DNA of 64,000 nucleotides from Antarctobacter sediminis. Its GTDB lineage: Bacteria > Pseudomonadota > Alphaproteobacteria > Rhodobacterales > Rhodobacteraceae. The stretch spans positions 992,001 to 1,056,000 of the forward strand of contig NZ_JAHUZG010000002.1 in assembly GCF_019218285.1 (NCBI RefSeq). The letters are read 5' to 3'. Both the position numbers and the translations under genes were made by a program. Below are positions 1 to 8,650 of the stretch, piece by piece. Numbering within the stretch: the stretch's first letter is position 1; every line of letters starts with the position of its first letter. The notes under the pieces were generated by a model. The model saw nothing but the letters and a program-made list of their open reading frames with translations, did not search any database and was not told where the DNA came from.

Positions 1-23
1 ATGAAAAGGACAGGAGTCTGATC

Positions 24-998
24 ATGGCCCGGCTTTCCAGTTACGTTCTTGGTGCGGCAACGCTGGCTTGCGCGCTTGGGACCGGCTACGTGATGCAATA
101 CGGGTTCGCCCTGCCGCAAAGCGCCGCCAAGGCCCCCGATGTCCAGCTGGAGATTTCCGCGATCACGCCGACCTCGTCGGCCACGGTCGTGCCACTGATC
201 CCCGCCGACCGCGCCCCCGAAGCGCCGCTGCCTGTGGAACCAGTGGTGGTCAAGGCCGCCGTGGAACCGGACCTGCCCGACACTGCCCTGCCCGAAGCCC
301 CCGAAGAGGCCGGGTTTTCCTGTGATCTGACGATGACCGCGACCCCCGCCGCCGGGGCCATGGTCGATGTTCTGTTGACGGCTCCGTGTCGCGCCAGCGA
401 ACGGGTCACCATCCACCATCAGGGCATGATGTTCACCGAGGTCATGCAGCCCGACGGCACGCTTTTCCTGACCGTACCCGCGCTTGCCGAACAAGCGGTC
501 TTTATCGCCAGTTTCGCGGGCGGCGACGGCGCCATGACCAGCGCAGGCGTCAGCTCGCTCCCCTTCTACGACCGCGTGGCGGTACAGTGGAAGGGCGAAG
601 CCGGGTTGCAATTGCATGCCCGGGAATTTTCGGCCGAGTATTTCAGCGAAGGCCACATCTGGGCCGCAAGCGCGGGCAACCTGACCGCTGCCGCACGCGG
701 CGAGGGTGGTTTCCTGACCCGCCTTGGCAGGGCCGACGCGCCGGATGCGCTTGTGGTCGAGGTCTATTCTTTCCCTGCGGGGACCGCACAACGCAGCGGC
801 GAAATCCTGTTGTCGGTCGAAGCAGAGGTCACCGATCTCAACTGCGCCACCAAGGTCGAGGCGCAAACGCTGGAAATCCGCGAGGGAGGAGACCTGCGGA
901 CCCGGGATCTTGCCATCGAGATGCCCGCATGTGACGCCTTGGGCGACTTTCTGGTGTTGAAAAACCTTGTCGAAGACCTGACAATCGCGGGCAGATGA
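24..998 (+). CDS. Exported protein of unknown function
   Basis: I do not recognise a named family. The 324-residue product starts with a hydrophobic segment (about residues 5-30), which is either a signal anchor or an uncleaved signal peptide. A Pro/Ala/Val-rich linker follows (about 45-95). The rest is a mostly beta-predicted globular part with four Cys (in FSCDL, TAPCRA, LNCAT and MPACD) that could form periplasmic disulfides. An AGGAG ribosome site lies about 8 bases before the ATG. Bases 1-21 read MKRTGV-stop in another frame and may be the tail of an upstream gene. It sits 21 bp ahead of a periplasmic/outer-membrane OmpA-type protein in the same direction, so a shared envelope role is likely but inferred. 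Confidence 0.75.
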   Translation: MARLSSYVLGAATLACALGTGYVMQYGFALPQSAAKAPDVQLEISAITPTSSATVVPLIPADRAPEAPLPVEPVVVKAAVEPDLPDTALPEAPEEAGFSCDLTMTATPAAGAMVDVLLTAPCRASERVTIHHQGMMFTEVMQPDGTLFLTVPALAEQAVFIASFAGGDGAMTSAGVSSLPFYDRVAVQWKGEAGLQLHAREFSAEYFSEGHIWAASAGNLTAAARGEGGFLTRLGRADAPDALVVEVYSFPAGTAQRSGEILLSVEAEVTDLNCATKVEAQTLEIREGGDLRTRDLAIEMPACDALGDFLVLKNLVEDLTIAGR

Positions 999-1019
999 CA
1001 CACGGGTGACGGGGACTTC

Positions 1020-2573
1020 ATGTCGATCAATCGTGCGGCGGTTTTCGCCGCACTTTTCTTTGTTTTGCAGGCCGGTATCGCCCTTGCGCAGGACATCACG
1101 CTGAAATCGCGCGATGGCTCGATTTCGCTCAGGGGAACGCTTCTTGGTTTTGACGGCGAATTCTACCGGATCGAAACCCGCTTTGGTGAATTGACGGTTG
1201 ATGGGTCAGGCGTGACCTGCACCGGCATCGGCTGTCCATCGCTGACCGATTACGTGGCCGATGTGACTTTTTCAGGTTCTGCCACCCTTGGCCGCGCGCT
1301 CTTGCCCGCATTGATCGAGGATTTCGCCCGCCGCAACGGGCTTGACGCTCGACGGACCGAGGGTGAGGCGCTGGTCTATGCCCTGCACGAAGGCACGGCG
1401 GGCCGCCTGCTGGGTCGCTTTACGCTGCGCAACACCGACACGGACCGCGGCTTTGCCGATTTGCTGGCGGATGAGGCCGACCTTGCCATGGCCCTGCGCG
1501 AAATCCGTCCCGAAGAGGCCGTACTGGCCCGTGAGGCCGGTCTGGGCGACCTGACGCAGGCCAACCGTTCCCGCGTGCTGGCGCTGGACGCCATGGTGCC
1601 GATCGTGGCCCCCGGCAACCCGCTGGATCGCCTGTCGATCGCGCAGGTGGTCGACATCCTGGCCGGCGAAATCCGCAACTGGAGCGAACTCGGCGGGCCG
1701 GACGCGCCCATCACCGTACACTTGCGGGACAACCGCGCCGGTATGGTGCAAGGCCTTCAGGACCGCCTCCTCCGGCCTCAACGGCGCGTTCTGGCCGAAA
1801 CCACCCGACCCTACGGCGACAACCGGTCGCTGGTCCGGGCGGTCATGGCGGACCCTTTCGGCATAGGGTTGACCAGCCTCACCGAGACCGGACAGGCCAA
1901 AACGCTAGTCCTGACCGGGTCCTGCGGGTTTACGCTGCGCGCCGGGCGCAGCAGCATCAAGACCGAAGACTACCCGCTGACCGCGCCGATGTTTCTCTAT
2001 TCTCCCGCGCGGCGCCTGCCCAAACTGGCGCGTGATTTCCTTGCCTACAGCCACGGCCCCGCCGCGCAGGCGGCCATTCGCCGTGCCGGCTTTGTCGATC
2101 AGGCCCCCGAAGAAATCGCGCTCGACCGTCAGGGCGACCGTCTGGCCAATGCCATCGCCGTGGCGGAGGGAGAGGAAGGGCTGGTTGTTCTTCAGGAGAT
2201 GGTGGCCGATCTGGCGCCGATGCGCCGCCTCAGCACGACCTTCCGTTTCGAAACAGGTTCTTCTAAGCTGGACGCGCAATCGCGCTCGAACGTGCTTGCA
2301 CTGGCCCATGCGCTGGAAACCGGCGTCCACGATGGCCGGGAACTGGTGTTTGTCGGATTTTCCGATGGGGTGGGCCCCGCGTCAGCGAATCTGGATATCG
2401 CCCGGCGACGTGCCGAAGCCGTCCGTGACGCAGTTGTGACGGCGGCTGAAACCGCCGATCTAGATCGTGTCACAATCGGCACGCAGGCCTATGGCGAGGC
2501 CCTTCCCATGGCCTGCGATGACAGTGCGTGGGGTCGACAGGTCAATCGCCGGGTTGAAGTCTGGCTGCGCTGA
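1020..2573 (+). CDS. PstS-like substrate-binding domain fused to OmpA domain
   Basis: The 517-residue periplasmic protein has a signal peptide ending at ALAQ (residues 1-24). A short beta segment follows (ITLKSRDGSISLRG). Next is a periplasmic-binding-protein-like region of the phosphate-binding type (about residues 75-350; motifs SGSATLGRALLP, APGNPL and WSELGG). The C-terminal OmpA peptidoglycan-binding domain (about 390-517) starts at TTFRFETGSSKLD and ends NRRVEVWLR. The OmpA domain should tether it to the cell wall. The PBP-like part could bind phosphate or another anion, but no ligand can be read from sequence. It follows the exported protein by 21 bp and converges on radC with a 5 bp gap. 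No ABC transporter genes are adjacent, so a sensor or structural role is as likely as uptake. Confidence 0.85.
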   Translation: MSINRAAVFAALFFVLQAGIALAQDITLKSRDGSISLRGTLLGFDGEFYRIETRFGELTVDGSGVTCTGIGCPSLTDYVADVTFSGSATLGRALLPALIEDFARRNGLDARRTEGEALVYALHEGTAGRLLGRFTLRNTDTDRGFADLLADEADLAMALREIRPEEAVLAREAGLGDLTQANRSRVLALDAMVPIVAPGNPLDRLSIAQVVDILAGEIRNWSELGGPDAPITVHLRDNRAGMVQGLQDRLLRPQRRVLAETTRPYGDNRSLVRAVMADPFGIGLTSLTETGQAKTLVLTGSCGFTLRAGRSSIKTEDYPLTAPMFLYSPARRLPKLARDFLAYSHGPAAQAAIRRAGFVDQAPEEIALDRQGDRLANAIAVAEGEEGLVVLQEMVADLAPMRRLSTTFRFETGSSKLDAQSRSNVLALAHALETGVHDGRELVFVGFSDGVGPASANLDIARRRAEAVRDAVVTAAETADLDRVTIGTQAYGEALPMACDDSAWGRQVNRRVEVWLR

Positions 2574-2578
2574 GGCGT

Positions 2579-3343
2579 CTATAGCAACCCTTCGCTGCGA
2601 AAGCTCAACTCACGCGATTTGCCGATGACGAGGTGATCGTGCAGCGTGATCCCAAGCGCATCTGCCGCCAGTTGGATCTGCGCCGTCATGTCGATGTCCG
2701 CCTGACTGGGCGTAGGATCGCCGGACGGGTGATTATGAACGAGGATCAGTGCCGAGGCGTTCAATTCCAGCGCGCGTTTGACAACCTCGCGGGGATAGAC
2801 GGGCACGTGATCGACGGTGCCGCGCGCTTGTGGTTCATCTGCGATCAGGACGTTCTTGCGGTCAAGAAAGAGGATGCGGAATTGTTCGGTATCACGATGC
2901 GCCATGGTCGTCTGGCAATAGTCCAGCAGCGCGTCCCAGCTGCTGACCACCTGTTTGCGCAGCACCCGGGCCTGCGCCAACCGGTGTGCGGCAGCCTCGA
3001 CGATCTTCAGCTCGGTGACGACTGCCTCGCCCACGCCCTTGACCTCTCGCAAGCGGTGAAGCGGGGCTGAAACGACTCCGTTGAAGTCCCCGAAGCAATC
3101 CAGCAATTGCCGTGCCAGTGGTTTTACATCCCGCCGCGGGATCGCCCGGAAAAGCACCAGTTCCAGCATCTCATAGTCCGGCAGAGCATCCGCCCCGCCC
3201 ACCAGAAACCGTTCACGCAGGCGCGCGCGGTGGTCCTTGATATAAGAAGGCAGCTTGTCCGCTCCGGGTGTGGGCCGTGCCACAACCTCATCGGCGTCAA
3301 AAAGCGCCGCCTGGGAATCGGAAAAATGAGGGCCACGTGTCAT
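2579..3343 (-). CDS. radC: RadC family JAB1/MPN-domain protein
   Basis: The product belongs to the RadC (YicR/DUF2466) family. An N-terminal helix-hairpin-helix-like region (about residues 40-110, with VKGVGEAVV) precedes a JAB/MPN metalloprotease-like domain carrying LVHNHPSGDPTPSQADID, the expected His-x-His...Asp zinc ligand set. The family was historically linked to DNA repair, but its true substrate is unsettled. The ATG at 3343 gives 254 residues. An in-frame TTG at 3373 would add 10 residues, and neither has a clear ribosome site. The gene lies downstream of dnaJ on the same strand across a 64 bp gap and converges on the OmpA-type gene. Confidence 0.9.
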   Translation of the reverse strand: MTRGPHFSDSQAALFDADEVVARPTPGADKLPSYIKDHRARLRERFLVGGADALPDYEMLELVLFRAIPRRDVKPLARQLLDCFGDFNGVVSAPLHRLREVKGVGEAVVTELKIVEAAAHRLAQARVLRKQVVSSWDALLDYCQTTMAHRDTEQFRILFLDRKNVLIADEPQARGTVDHVPVYPREVVKRALELNASALILVHNHPSGDPTPSQADIDMTAQIQLAADALGITLHDHLVIGKSRELSFRSEGLL

Positions 3344-3407
3344 GGCGACATCGTGGCCCGGCTTGGTGAACAAGAGGTTAACGCAGCTTGGCCCCGAAAG
3401 GCCAAAC

Positions 3408-4553
3408 TCAACCTTTCATGCTGTCCCAGAAATTCTTCACCGAGGTAAAGAAGCTGTGCGATTCCGGGTTGTTGTCCTCGGCCAGCGATTCGAATTCGCG
3501 CAGCAGTTCTTTTTGCTTCGCGGTCAGGTTCACCGGTGTTTCGACCGCCAGTTCGATGAACATGTCGCCGGTCGCCCCGCCACGCAGCGCGGGCATCCCC
3601 TTGCCGCGCAGACGCATCTGCCGGCCCGACTGGCTGCCCGAAGGGATCTTGACCCGGCTGCGACCGCCGTCAATCGTCGGCACCTCAATGTCGCCGCCCA
3701 GCGCCGCCACGGTCATCGCGACGGGCACCCGACAGTGCAGCTCGGCACCGTCACGCTCAAAGATCTCATGCGGCTCGACCTCGATAAAGATATACAGGTC
3801 GCCCGGAGGCCCGCCACGCATGCCTGCCTCACCCTCACCGGCCAGCCGGATCCGGGTGCCGGTTTCGACACCGGCAGGGATGTTGACCGAAAGCGCGCGC
3901 TCTTTCTGCACGCGGCCCGCGCCGCCACAGGTGTTGCAGGGGTTCTTGATGATCTGGCCCAGCCCCGAACAGGTCGGGCAGGTCCGTTCGACGGTAAAGA
4001 ACCCTTGGGTGGCGCGCACCTTGCCCATGCCCGAACAGGTGGGGCAGGTCGTTGGCTCCGCGCCGCCCTCAGCACCCGATCCATTGCATGAATCGCATTG
4101 GACCGAGGTCGGCACTTTGATTGTCTTTTGCAGGCCGTTATAGGCGTCTTCCAGCGTCACGCGCAGGTTATAGCGCAGGTCGGCGCCGCGCGCCGCGCGC
4201 TGGCGTCCGCCCTGACGTCCGCCCATGAAATCCCCGAAGAGATCGTCAAAGACATCCGAAAAGGCGCTGGCGAAATCGGCATTTCCGCCCATGCCGCCAC
4301 CGGGACGCGGACCGCCGCCCATGCCACCTTCGAAGGCGGCGTGACCAAAGCGATCATAGGCCGCTTTTTTGTCGGCGTCCTTCAGGACGTCATAAGCTTC
4401 GTTGGCTTCCTTGAACTGCGATTCGGCATCCGGGTTGTCGGCGTTGCGATCCGGGTGCAGTTCCTTGGCTTTCTTGCGGTAGGCTTTCTTGATCTCGTCC
4501 GCCGAGGCGCCCCGCTCGATGCCAAGCACGTCGTAGTAGTCACGTTTGGACAT
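3408..4553 (-). CDS. dnaJ: Molecular chaperone DnaJ
   Basis: This is a type I Hsp40 of 381 residues, the usual length. It has a J domain (about 1-70) with HPD at 33-35, a Gly/Phe-rich region (about 75-115), and four CxxCxGxG zinc repeats ([32 protein letters not shown]). The C-terminal substrate-binding domains end in the KNFWDSMKG tail. It stimulates the ATPase of DnaK and delivers unfolded clients in the cytoplasm. An AGGAGG site lies 6 bases ahead of the ATG. It is the second gene after dnaK, separated by 81 bp containing a very strong hairpin. Confidence 0.98.
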   Translation of the reverse strand: MSKRDYYDVLGIERGASADEIKKAYRKKAKELHPDRNADNPDAESQFKEANEAYDVLKDADKKAAYDRFGHAAFEGGMGGGPRPGGGMGGNADFASAFSDVFDDLFGDFMGGRQGGRQRAARGADLRYNLRVTLEDAYNGLQKTIKVPTSVQCDSCNGSGAEGGAEPTTCPTCSGMGKVRATQGFFTVERTCPTCSGLGQIIKNPCNTCGGAGRVQKERALSVNIPAGVETGTRIRLAGEGEAGMRGGPPGDLYIFIEVEPHEIFERDGAELHCRVPVAMTVAALGGDIEVPTIDGGRSRVKIPSGSQSGRQMRLRGKGMPALRGGATGDMFIELAVETPVNLTAKQKELLREFESLAEDNNPESHSFFTSVKNFWDSMKG

Positions 4554-4581
4554 GACCGTCCTCCTGGTTACGGAACGTCAT

Positions 4582-4610
4582 GGGGCCGGCCCGGTGTCCG
4601 GACCGGCCCC
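4582..4610 (-). promoter_or_regulatory. Strong intercistronic hairpin between dnaK and dnaJ
   Basis: The arms GGGGCCGG and CCGGCCCC (8 bp) enclose an inner CCGG/CCGG stem and a three-base loop, with one mismatch between the two helices. No U-tract follows, so it is not a classical terminator. It lies between the dnaK stop and the dnaJ ribosome site. A role as an RNA-processing or stability element that sets the DnaK:DnaJ ratio is inferred. Confidence 0.6.
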
Positions 4611-4634
4611 AGATTGGTTCCGAGGGCGATGGCC

Positions 4635-6554
4635 TTACGCCCGCTTGTTGTCGTCGAGATCCTCAAAGTCCGCGTCAACGATGTCATCGTCGCCCGGGCC
4701 TGCGGCGTCATCGGCGGCTTCGGGCTCGTCAGAACCTTCGCTGGCCTGTGCCTTGTAGATGGCTTCACCCAGTTTCATGGCCGCTTCGGTCACGTTCTGG
4801 ATGCCTGCCTTCAGCTTCTCGGCAGTAATGTCATCCTTTTCAAGGTCATCCTTGAGCGCAGCGACGGCCAGTTCGATCGCTTCGACGGTCGAAGGATCGA
4901 CCTTGTCGCCGTGATCCTCGATCGACTTCTCGGTCGAGTGGATAAGGCTTTCCGCCTGGTTGCGGGCCTCGACCAGCTCCTTGCGGGCCTTGTCCGCCTC
5001 GGCGTTGTCCTCGGCTTCCTTGACCATGCGTTCGATATCGTCGTCCGACAGACCGCCCGATGCCTGAATGGTGATCTTCTGCTCTTTGTTGGTGCCCTTG
5101 TCCTTGGCACCGACCGAGACGATGCCGTTGGCATCAATGTCGAAGGTCACTTCGATCTGCGGCATACCGCGCGGCGCCGGCGGGATGTCCTCAAGGTTGA
5201 ACTGGCCCAGCATCTTGTTGTCGGCTGCCATCTCACGTTCGCCCTGGAAGACGCGGATCGTCACGGCCGACTGGTTGTCTTCGGCGGTGGAGAAGATCTG
5301 CGACTTCTTCGTCGGGATCGTCGTGTTGCGGTCGATCAGGCGGGTGAACACGCCACCCAGCGTTTCGATGCCCAGCGACAGCGGGGTCACGTCCAGCAGA
5401 ACCACGTCCTTGACGTCACCTTGCAGAACACCGGCCTGAATGGCGGCGCCCATTGCGACGACTTCGTCCGGGTTCACACCCTTGTGCGGCTCTTTGCCAA
5501 AGAACTTGGTCACCTCTTCGATGACTTTCGGCATACGGGTCTGACCACCGACCAGAACGACTTCGTCGATCTCGTCCTTGGAGATACCCGCGTCCTTCAG
5601 CGCCGCCTGACATGGCTTGATCGAGTTCTTGATCAGGTCACCGACAAGGCTTTCCAGCTTGGCACGGGTCAGCTTCATCACCATGTGCAGCGGCTGGCCA
5701 TTGGCGCCCATCGAGATGAACGGCTGGTTGATTTCGGTCTGCGTGGCCGAGGAAAGCTCGATCTTGGCCTTTTCGGCGGCTTCCTTCAGACGCTGAAGCG
5801 CCATCTTGTCCTTGGTCAGATCGACCGAGTGCTCTTTCTTGAACTCGCCCGCCAGGTAGTTGACGATCCGCATGTCGAAATCTTCGCCACCAAGGAAGGT
5901 GTCGCCGTTTGTCGACTTCACTTCGAACAGGCCGTCGTCGATTTCAAGGATGGTCACGTCGAAAGTACCGCCGCCAAGGTCATAGACCGCGATGGTTTTC
6001 GAATCTTTCTTGTCCAGACCATAGGCCAGCGCGGCCGCCGTCGGTTCGTTGATGATACGCAGGACTTCAAGGCCCGCGATCTTGCCGGCGTCTTTGGTCG
6101 CCTGACGCTGGGCGTCGTTGAAGTAGGCCGGAACCGTGATGACCGCCTGGGTCACGTCCTCGCCAAGATAGCTCTCGGCGGTTTCCTTCATCTTTTGCAG
6201 AGTGAAGGCGGAAATCTGCGAGGGCGAGAATTTCTCGCCGCGGATTTCAACCCACGCGTCACCGTTGCCGCCGTCGACGATGTTGTAAGGAACGATGTCC
6301 TTGTCCTTCGTCACTTCGGGGTCGGTGGTGCGGCGGCCGATCAGGCGCTTCACCGCAAAGACGGTGTTTTCCGGGTTGGTCACGGCCTGCCGCTTGGCGG
6401 GCTGGCCGACAAGTCGCTCATCTTCGGTGAAGGCGACGATGGAGGGGGTGGTGCGAGCACCTTCGGAGTTTTCGATCACGCGGGCCTGGCTGCCATCCAT
6501 GATGGCGACGCAGGAGTTGGTGGTCCCGAGGTCGATACCGATCACTTTACCCAT
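4635..6554 (-). CDS. dnaK: Molecular chaperone DnaK (Hsp70)
   Basis: This full-length Hsp70 has 639 residues. The N-terminal nucleotide-binding domain (about 1-385) starts [15 protein letters not shown] and contains the Hsp70 signatures [16 protein letters not shown] and [13 protein letters not shown] linker leads to the beta-sandwich substrate-binding domain (about 390-505) and a helical lid. The C-terminal tail is Asp-rich ([14 protein letters not shown]). It folds and protects proteins in the cytoplasm together with DnaJ and GrpE; grpE is not in this window. An AAAGGGAT ribosome site precedes the ATG. The gene is preceded by an RpoH-type promoter and a leader of about 110 nt. A long open frame on the opposite strand is a shadow of this gene. 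Confidence 0.99.
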   Translation of the reverse strand: MGKVIGIDLGTTNSCVAIMDGSQARVIENSEGARTTPSIVAFTEDERLVGQPAKRQAVTNPENTVFAVKRLIGRRTTDPEVTKDKDIVPYNIVDGGNGDAWVEIRGEKFSPSQISAFTLQKMKETAESYLGEDVTQAVITVPAYFNDAQRQATKDAGKIAGLEVLRIINEPTAAALAYGLDKKDSKTIAVYDLGGGTFDVTILEIDDGLFEVKSTNGDTFLGGEDFDMRIVNYLAGEFKKEHSVDLTKDKMALQRLKEAAEKAKIELSSATQTEINQPFISMGANGQPLHMVMKLTRAKLESLVGDLIKNSIKPCQAALKDAGISKDEIDEVVLVGGQTRMPKVIEEVTKFFGKEPHKGVNPDEVVAMGAAIQAGVLQGDVKDVVLLDVTPLSLGIETLGGVFTRLIDRNTTIPTKKSQIFSTAEDNQSAVTIRVFQGEREMAADNKMLGQFNLEDIPPAPRGMPQIEVTFDIDANGIVSVGAKDKGTNKEQKITIQASGGLSDDDIERMVKEAEDNAEADKARKELVEARNQAESLIHSTEKSIEDHGDKVDPSTVEAIELAVAALKDDLEKDDITAEKLKAGIQNVTEAAMKLGEAIYKAQASEGSDEPEAADDAAGPGDDDIVDADFEDLDDNKRA

Positions 6555-6634
6555 GTTTCGATCCCTTTCATTCTCAAGGCGATGTCACGAGGCGACGGAC
6601 CCGTTACGGCATCCAGCCCCGTATGGTTGTCGCT

Positions 6635-6658
6635 GGGCACGCATTAGGGGGCGTGCCC
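6635..6658 (-). promoter_or_regulatory. 5'-terminal hairpin in the dnaK leader
   Basis: Perfect 8-bp arms GGGCACGC and GCGTGCCC lie with an 8-base loop just downstream of the predicted dnaK transcription start (about 6665). A stem-loop this close to the 5' end typically protects mRNA from decay. It could alternatively affect promoter clearance. The function is inferred. Confidence 0.5.
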
Positions 6659-6672
6659 GGCGTTCGGAGGAC

Positions 6673-6701
6673 ATATAAGGAGGGGTATGAAGGCCTGCAA
6701 G
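6673..6701 (-). promoter_or_regulatory. RpoH (sigma-32) promoter for dnaK-dnaJ
   Basis: On the minus strand, CTTG (6701-6698) is followed after 18 bases by CTTATAT (6679-6673). This matches the alphaproteobacterial RpoH pattern, a CTTG -35 core and a CYTATNT -10. It lies about 120 bases ahead of the dnaK ATG, as expected for a heat-shock promoter. Confidence 0.7.
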
Positions 6702-6778
6702 CGTCCTGATGGCGGCATTTCACGGCTTTCTTGCTAACACCGGTTGGCATCTAGCCTGCAATCCTTGACAACCTCCTT

Positions 6779-7381
6779 ATGGCGACATCGATCCGGCAAA
6801 AAGGCTTTGTCATATACCCCGGCTTCCTTGACCGCCCGGCGCAAGAGGAGCTGGTGGCCCGATTGCGCAAAATTCTGGCTCGGGCACCGCTCTTTACCCC
6901 CAGCACCCGGCGCGGCCCCATGTCCGTCAGGATGAGCGCGGCGGGACGCTTTGGCTGGATCAGTGATGCCCGCGGATATCGCTACGAAGAGAATCACCCC
7001 AACGGCTCCCCCTGGCCCCCGATTCCCAAAGAGGTTCTGTCGATCTGGAACACGGTGTCTGACTGCCCGCGCGAACCGGAATGCTGCCTCATCAACTGGT
7101 ACGGCGAGGGCGCGAAGATGGGCATGCACAGCGACGCGGACGAGACGGATTTCACTTGCCCGGTCGTTTCGGTTTCACTGGGGGACGAAGGCCTGTTTCG
7201 CATGGGCAACCTCGAGCGCGGCGGCAAGACCGAGTCGATCTGGTTGAAATCGGGTGACGTGGTGATGATGGGCGGCACGGCGCGCAGGGCGCATCATAGC
7301 GTCGATCGGATCCGGTTCGGTTCCAGCACGCTCTTGCCGGAAGGCGGACGCATCAACCTGACCCTGCGCGTGGTCACATAG
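6779..7381 (+). CDS. alkB: AlkB-type DNA dealkylation dioxygenase
   Basis: This Fe(II)/2-oxoglutarate-dependent dioxygenase of 200 residues oxidatively removes methyl groups from 1-methyladenine and 3-methylcytosine. The metal-binding H117-x-D119 lies in GMHSDADE. The distal His is H172 or H173 in RRAHHSV. The 2-oxoglutarate arginines are R191 and R197 in RINLTLR, matching the AlkB RxNxTxR signature. The ATG has no Shine-Dalgarno; the bases just before it read CCTCCTT, which resembles the anti-SD instead. Translation may be leaderless or weak. It is divergent from dnaK and reads toward the SH3 pair. Confidence 0.93.
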   Translation: MATSIRQKGFVIYPGFLDRPAQEELVARLRKILARAPLFTPSTRRGPMSVRMSAAGRFGWISDARGYRYEENHPNGSPWPPIPKEVLSIWNTVSDCPREPECCLINWYGEGAKMGMHSDADETDFTCPVVSVSLGDEGLFRMGNLERGGKTESIWLKSGDVVMMGGTARRAHHSVDRIRFGSSTLLPEGGRINLTLRVVT

Positions 7382-7389
7382 ACCGGGCG

Positions 7390-7992
7390 CTAGTCCGTCA
7401 GTTCACAACAGCCGGACAAGACATAGCCGTCGGGGCCGGAGACGATCAGCGTGGCGTCAAAACCGTATTCATCATCGGACATTCCATTGTCGCAATAGGT
7501 CTTGGCAATGATCAGGGTCAGGTCGCGCGTCCCGTCTGTGCCTTGCAGAACGTATTTTTCCAACGGATTCCACGCCCGCTGGAACAGCCCGGCCGAAAAC
7601 CCCTCGCCCGGGTCGTAGTTCATCGGGGTTTTCACGGTGGCGCTTTGGCCCTGAAAAACATCGACGTCCCAGAAAGGCTCTGTCCCGCCACAGATCACCC
7701 GGCGGGTGTTCGCCAGATCGCCGTCGGCACGCGGGGCAAGATAGCGCAACGAGGTCCAGCCCGGCAGGCCGTCGACATTGACCTGACCCCAATTGCCTTC
7801 GGCGCGCACAACCTCGACCCCGCGGGCATCATGGGCCAATTCGCCCACTTTGGGATGACTGGCGCCCGGCCCGGCGCGGACGTTCAGCACGTCGTCTGGC
7901 GCCACGCCCACAACATCATGCAGGCGTGGATAGCTGTCCTGGGCAACGGCGGTGCTGCCGATCACAAGCAAGGTGCAGATCAATCGCAGCAT
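7390..7992 (-). CDS. Secreted SH3-like domain protein (downstream paralog)
   Basis: The 200-residue exported protein has a signal peptide (MLRLICTLLVIGSTAVAQ). A bacterial SH3-like domain follows (about 20-85; DVLNVRAGPGASHPKVGEL...GWTSLRYL). The C-terminal domain contains GGTEPFWDVDVFQG and ends in SGCCELTD. The ATG at 7992 is chosen over an upstream in-frame start because it directly precedes the signal peptide and leaves a 14 bp gap to its paralog. Bacterial SH3 domains usually bind peptidoglycan or cell-wall peptides. The C-terminal part has no function I can name. Confidence 0.85.
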   Translation of the reverse strand: MLRLICTLLVIGSTAVAQDSYPRLHDVVGVAPDDVLNVRAGPGASHPKVGELAHDARGVEVVRAEGNWGQVNVDGLPGWTSLRYLAPRADGDLANTRRVICGGTEPFWDVDVFQGQSATVKTPMNYDPGEGFSAGLFQRAWNPLEKYVLQGTDGTRDLTLIIAKTYCDNGMSDDEYGFDATLIVSGPDGYVLSGCCELTD

Positions 7993-8006
7993 CACCGTCC
8001 CTCCGC

Positions 8007-8603
8007 TCAGTTCATATCGAGCGAGCAACAGCCGGTGTAGACCTGCGTGTCATAGCCGCCGATCACGACCGTCCCGGAAAACCCGAACCGGTAATCGGAC
8101 ATCCCGTCGGTGCAGATCTCATGTGTCACGACAAGCGATACGTTTTCGCCCAACTTGGACCCTTGCAAGGCATGCGGGTGATCACGGCTGACAGCGGTTG
8201 TCAGTTCGCCGACGGTAAAGGCCTTGTCGTCATCATCGGGGCGCGTAAAGGTCATCTTGTCCCCCTGAATGACTGTCGCGCTCCAGAACGGTTCCGTGCC
8301 AAAACACTTGAACTGGTAACCGGCGGGCATTTGCGTGCCGTCCAGACGTTCCATCGAAGTCAGCGGAACCCAACCGGACAGGCCCTCGACGTTGACGCGG
8401 CCCCAGCCGTCATCCTCTTCGATCACTTCGACCAGCTTGGCGTCAAAGGCCAGCGCCCCGATCACGGTGCCGTTTTCCGTTGGCCGCGTGCGCATGTTCA
8501 ACACATCGCCGTCATCCACGCCGGTGACATTATACAGCGCAGGGAAATCCTGTGCCGAAGCTGCGCCTGCGAGGCAGATCAAAATTGCCGCAAATCTATT
8601 CAT
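8007..8603 (-). CDS. Secreted SH3-like domain protein (upstream paralog)
   Basis: This 198-residue tandem paralog of the next gene downstream shares DVLNMR, GWGRVNVEGLSGW, GTEPFW, a Cys/Met-Ser-Asp motif (CTDGMSD) and a terminal Gly-Cys-Cys. The signal peptide is MNRFAAILICLAGAASAQ. The ATG at 8603 is preferred because the longer frame would place non-signal sequence in front of it. The two genes are 14 bp apart and probably cotranscribed. The paired layout suggests a local duplication followed by divergence. Confidence 0.85.
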   Translation of the reverse strand: MNRFAAILICLAGAASAQDFPALYNVTGVDDGDVLNMRTRPTENGTVIGALAFDAKLVEVIEEDDGWGRVNVEGLSGWVPLTSMERLDGTQMPAGYQFKCFGTEPFWSATVIQGDKMTFTRPDDDDKAFTVGELTTAVSRDHPHALQGSKLGENVSLVVTHEICTDGMSDYRFGFSGTVVIGGYDTQVYTGCCSLDMN

Positions 8604-8650
8604 TATCTCGTCCTTAACTATCCGCGCCAAAGCCCGGAGGAGCGAGACCA

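Noticed and set aside
1-21. Short frame MKRTGV-stop at the window start
   Set aside because: It may be the tail of an upstream gene or noise; too short to support.
4098-6647. 849-codon open frame on the plus strand opposite dnaJ/dnaK
   Set aside because: It is antisense to two unmistakable chaperone genes. Its product is rich in Arg, Val, Leu and Asp in patterns that follow the sense codons, with no domain or ribosome site.
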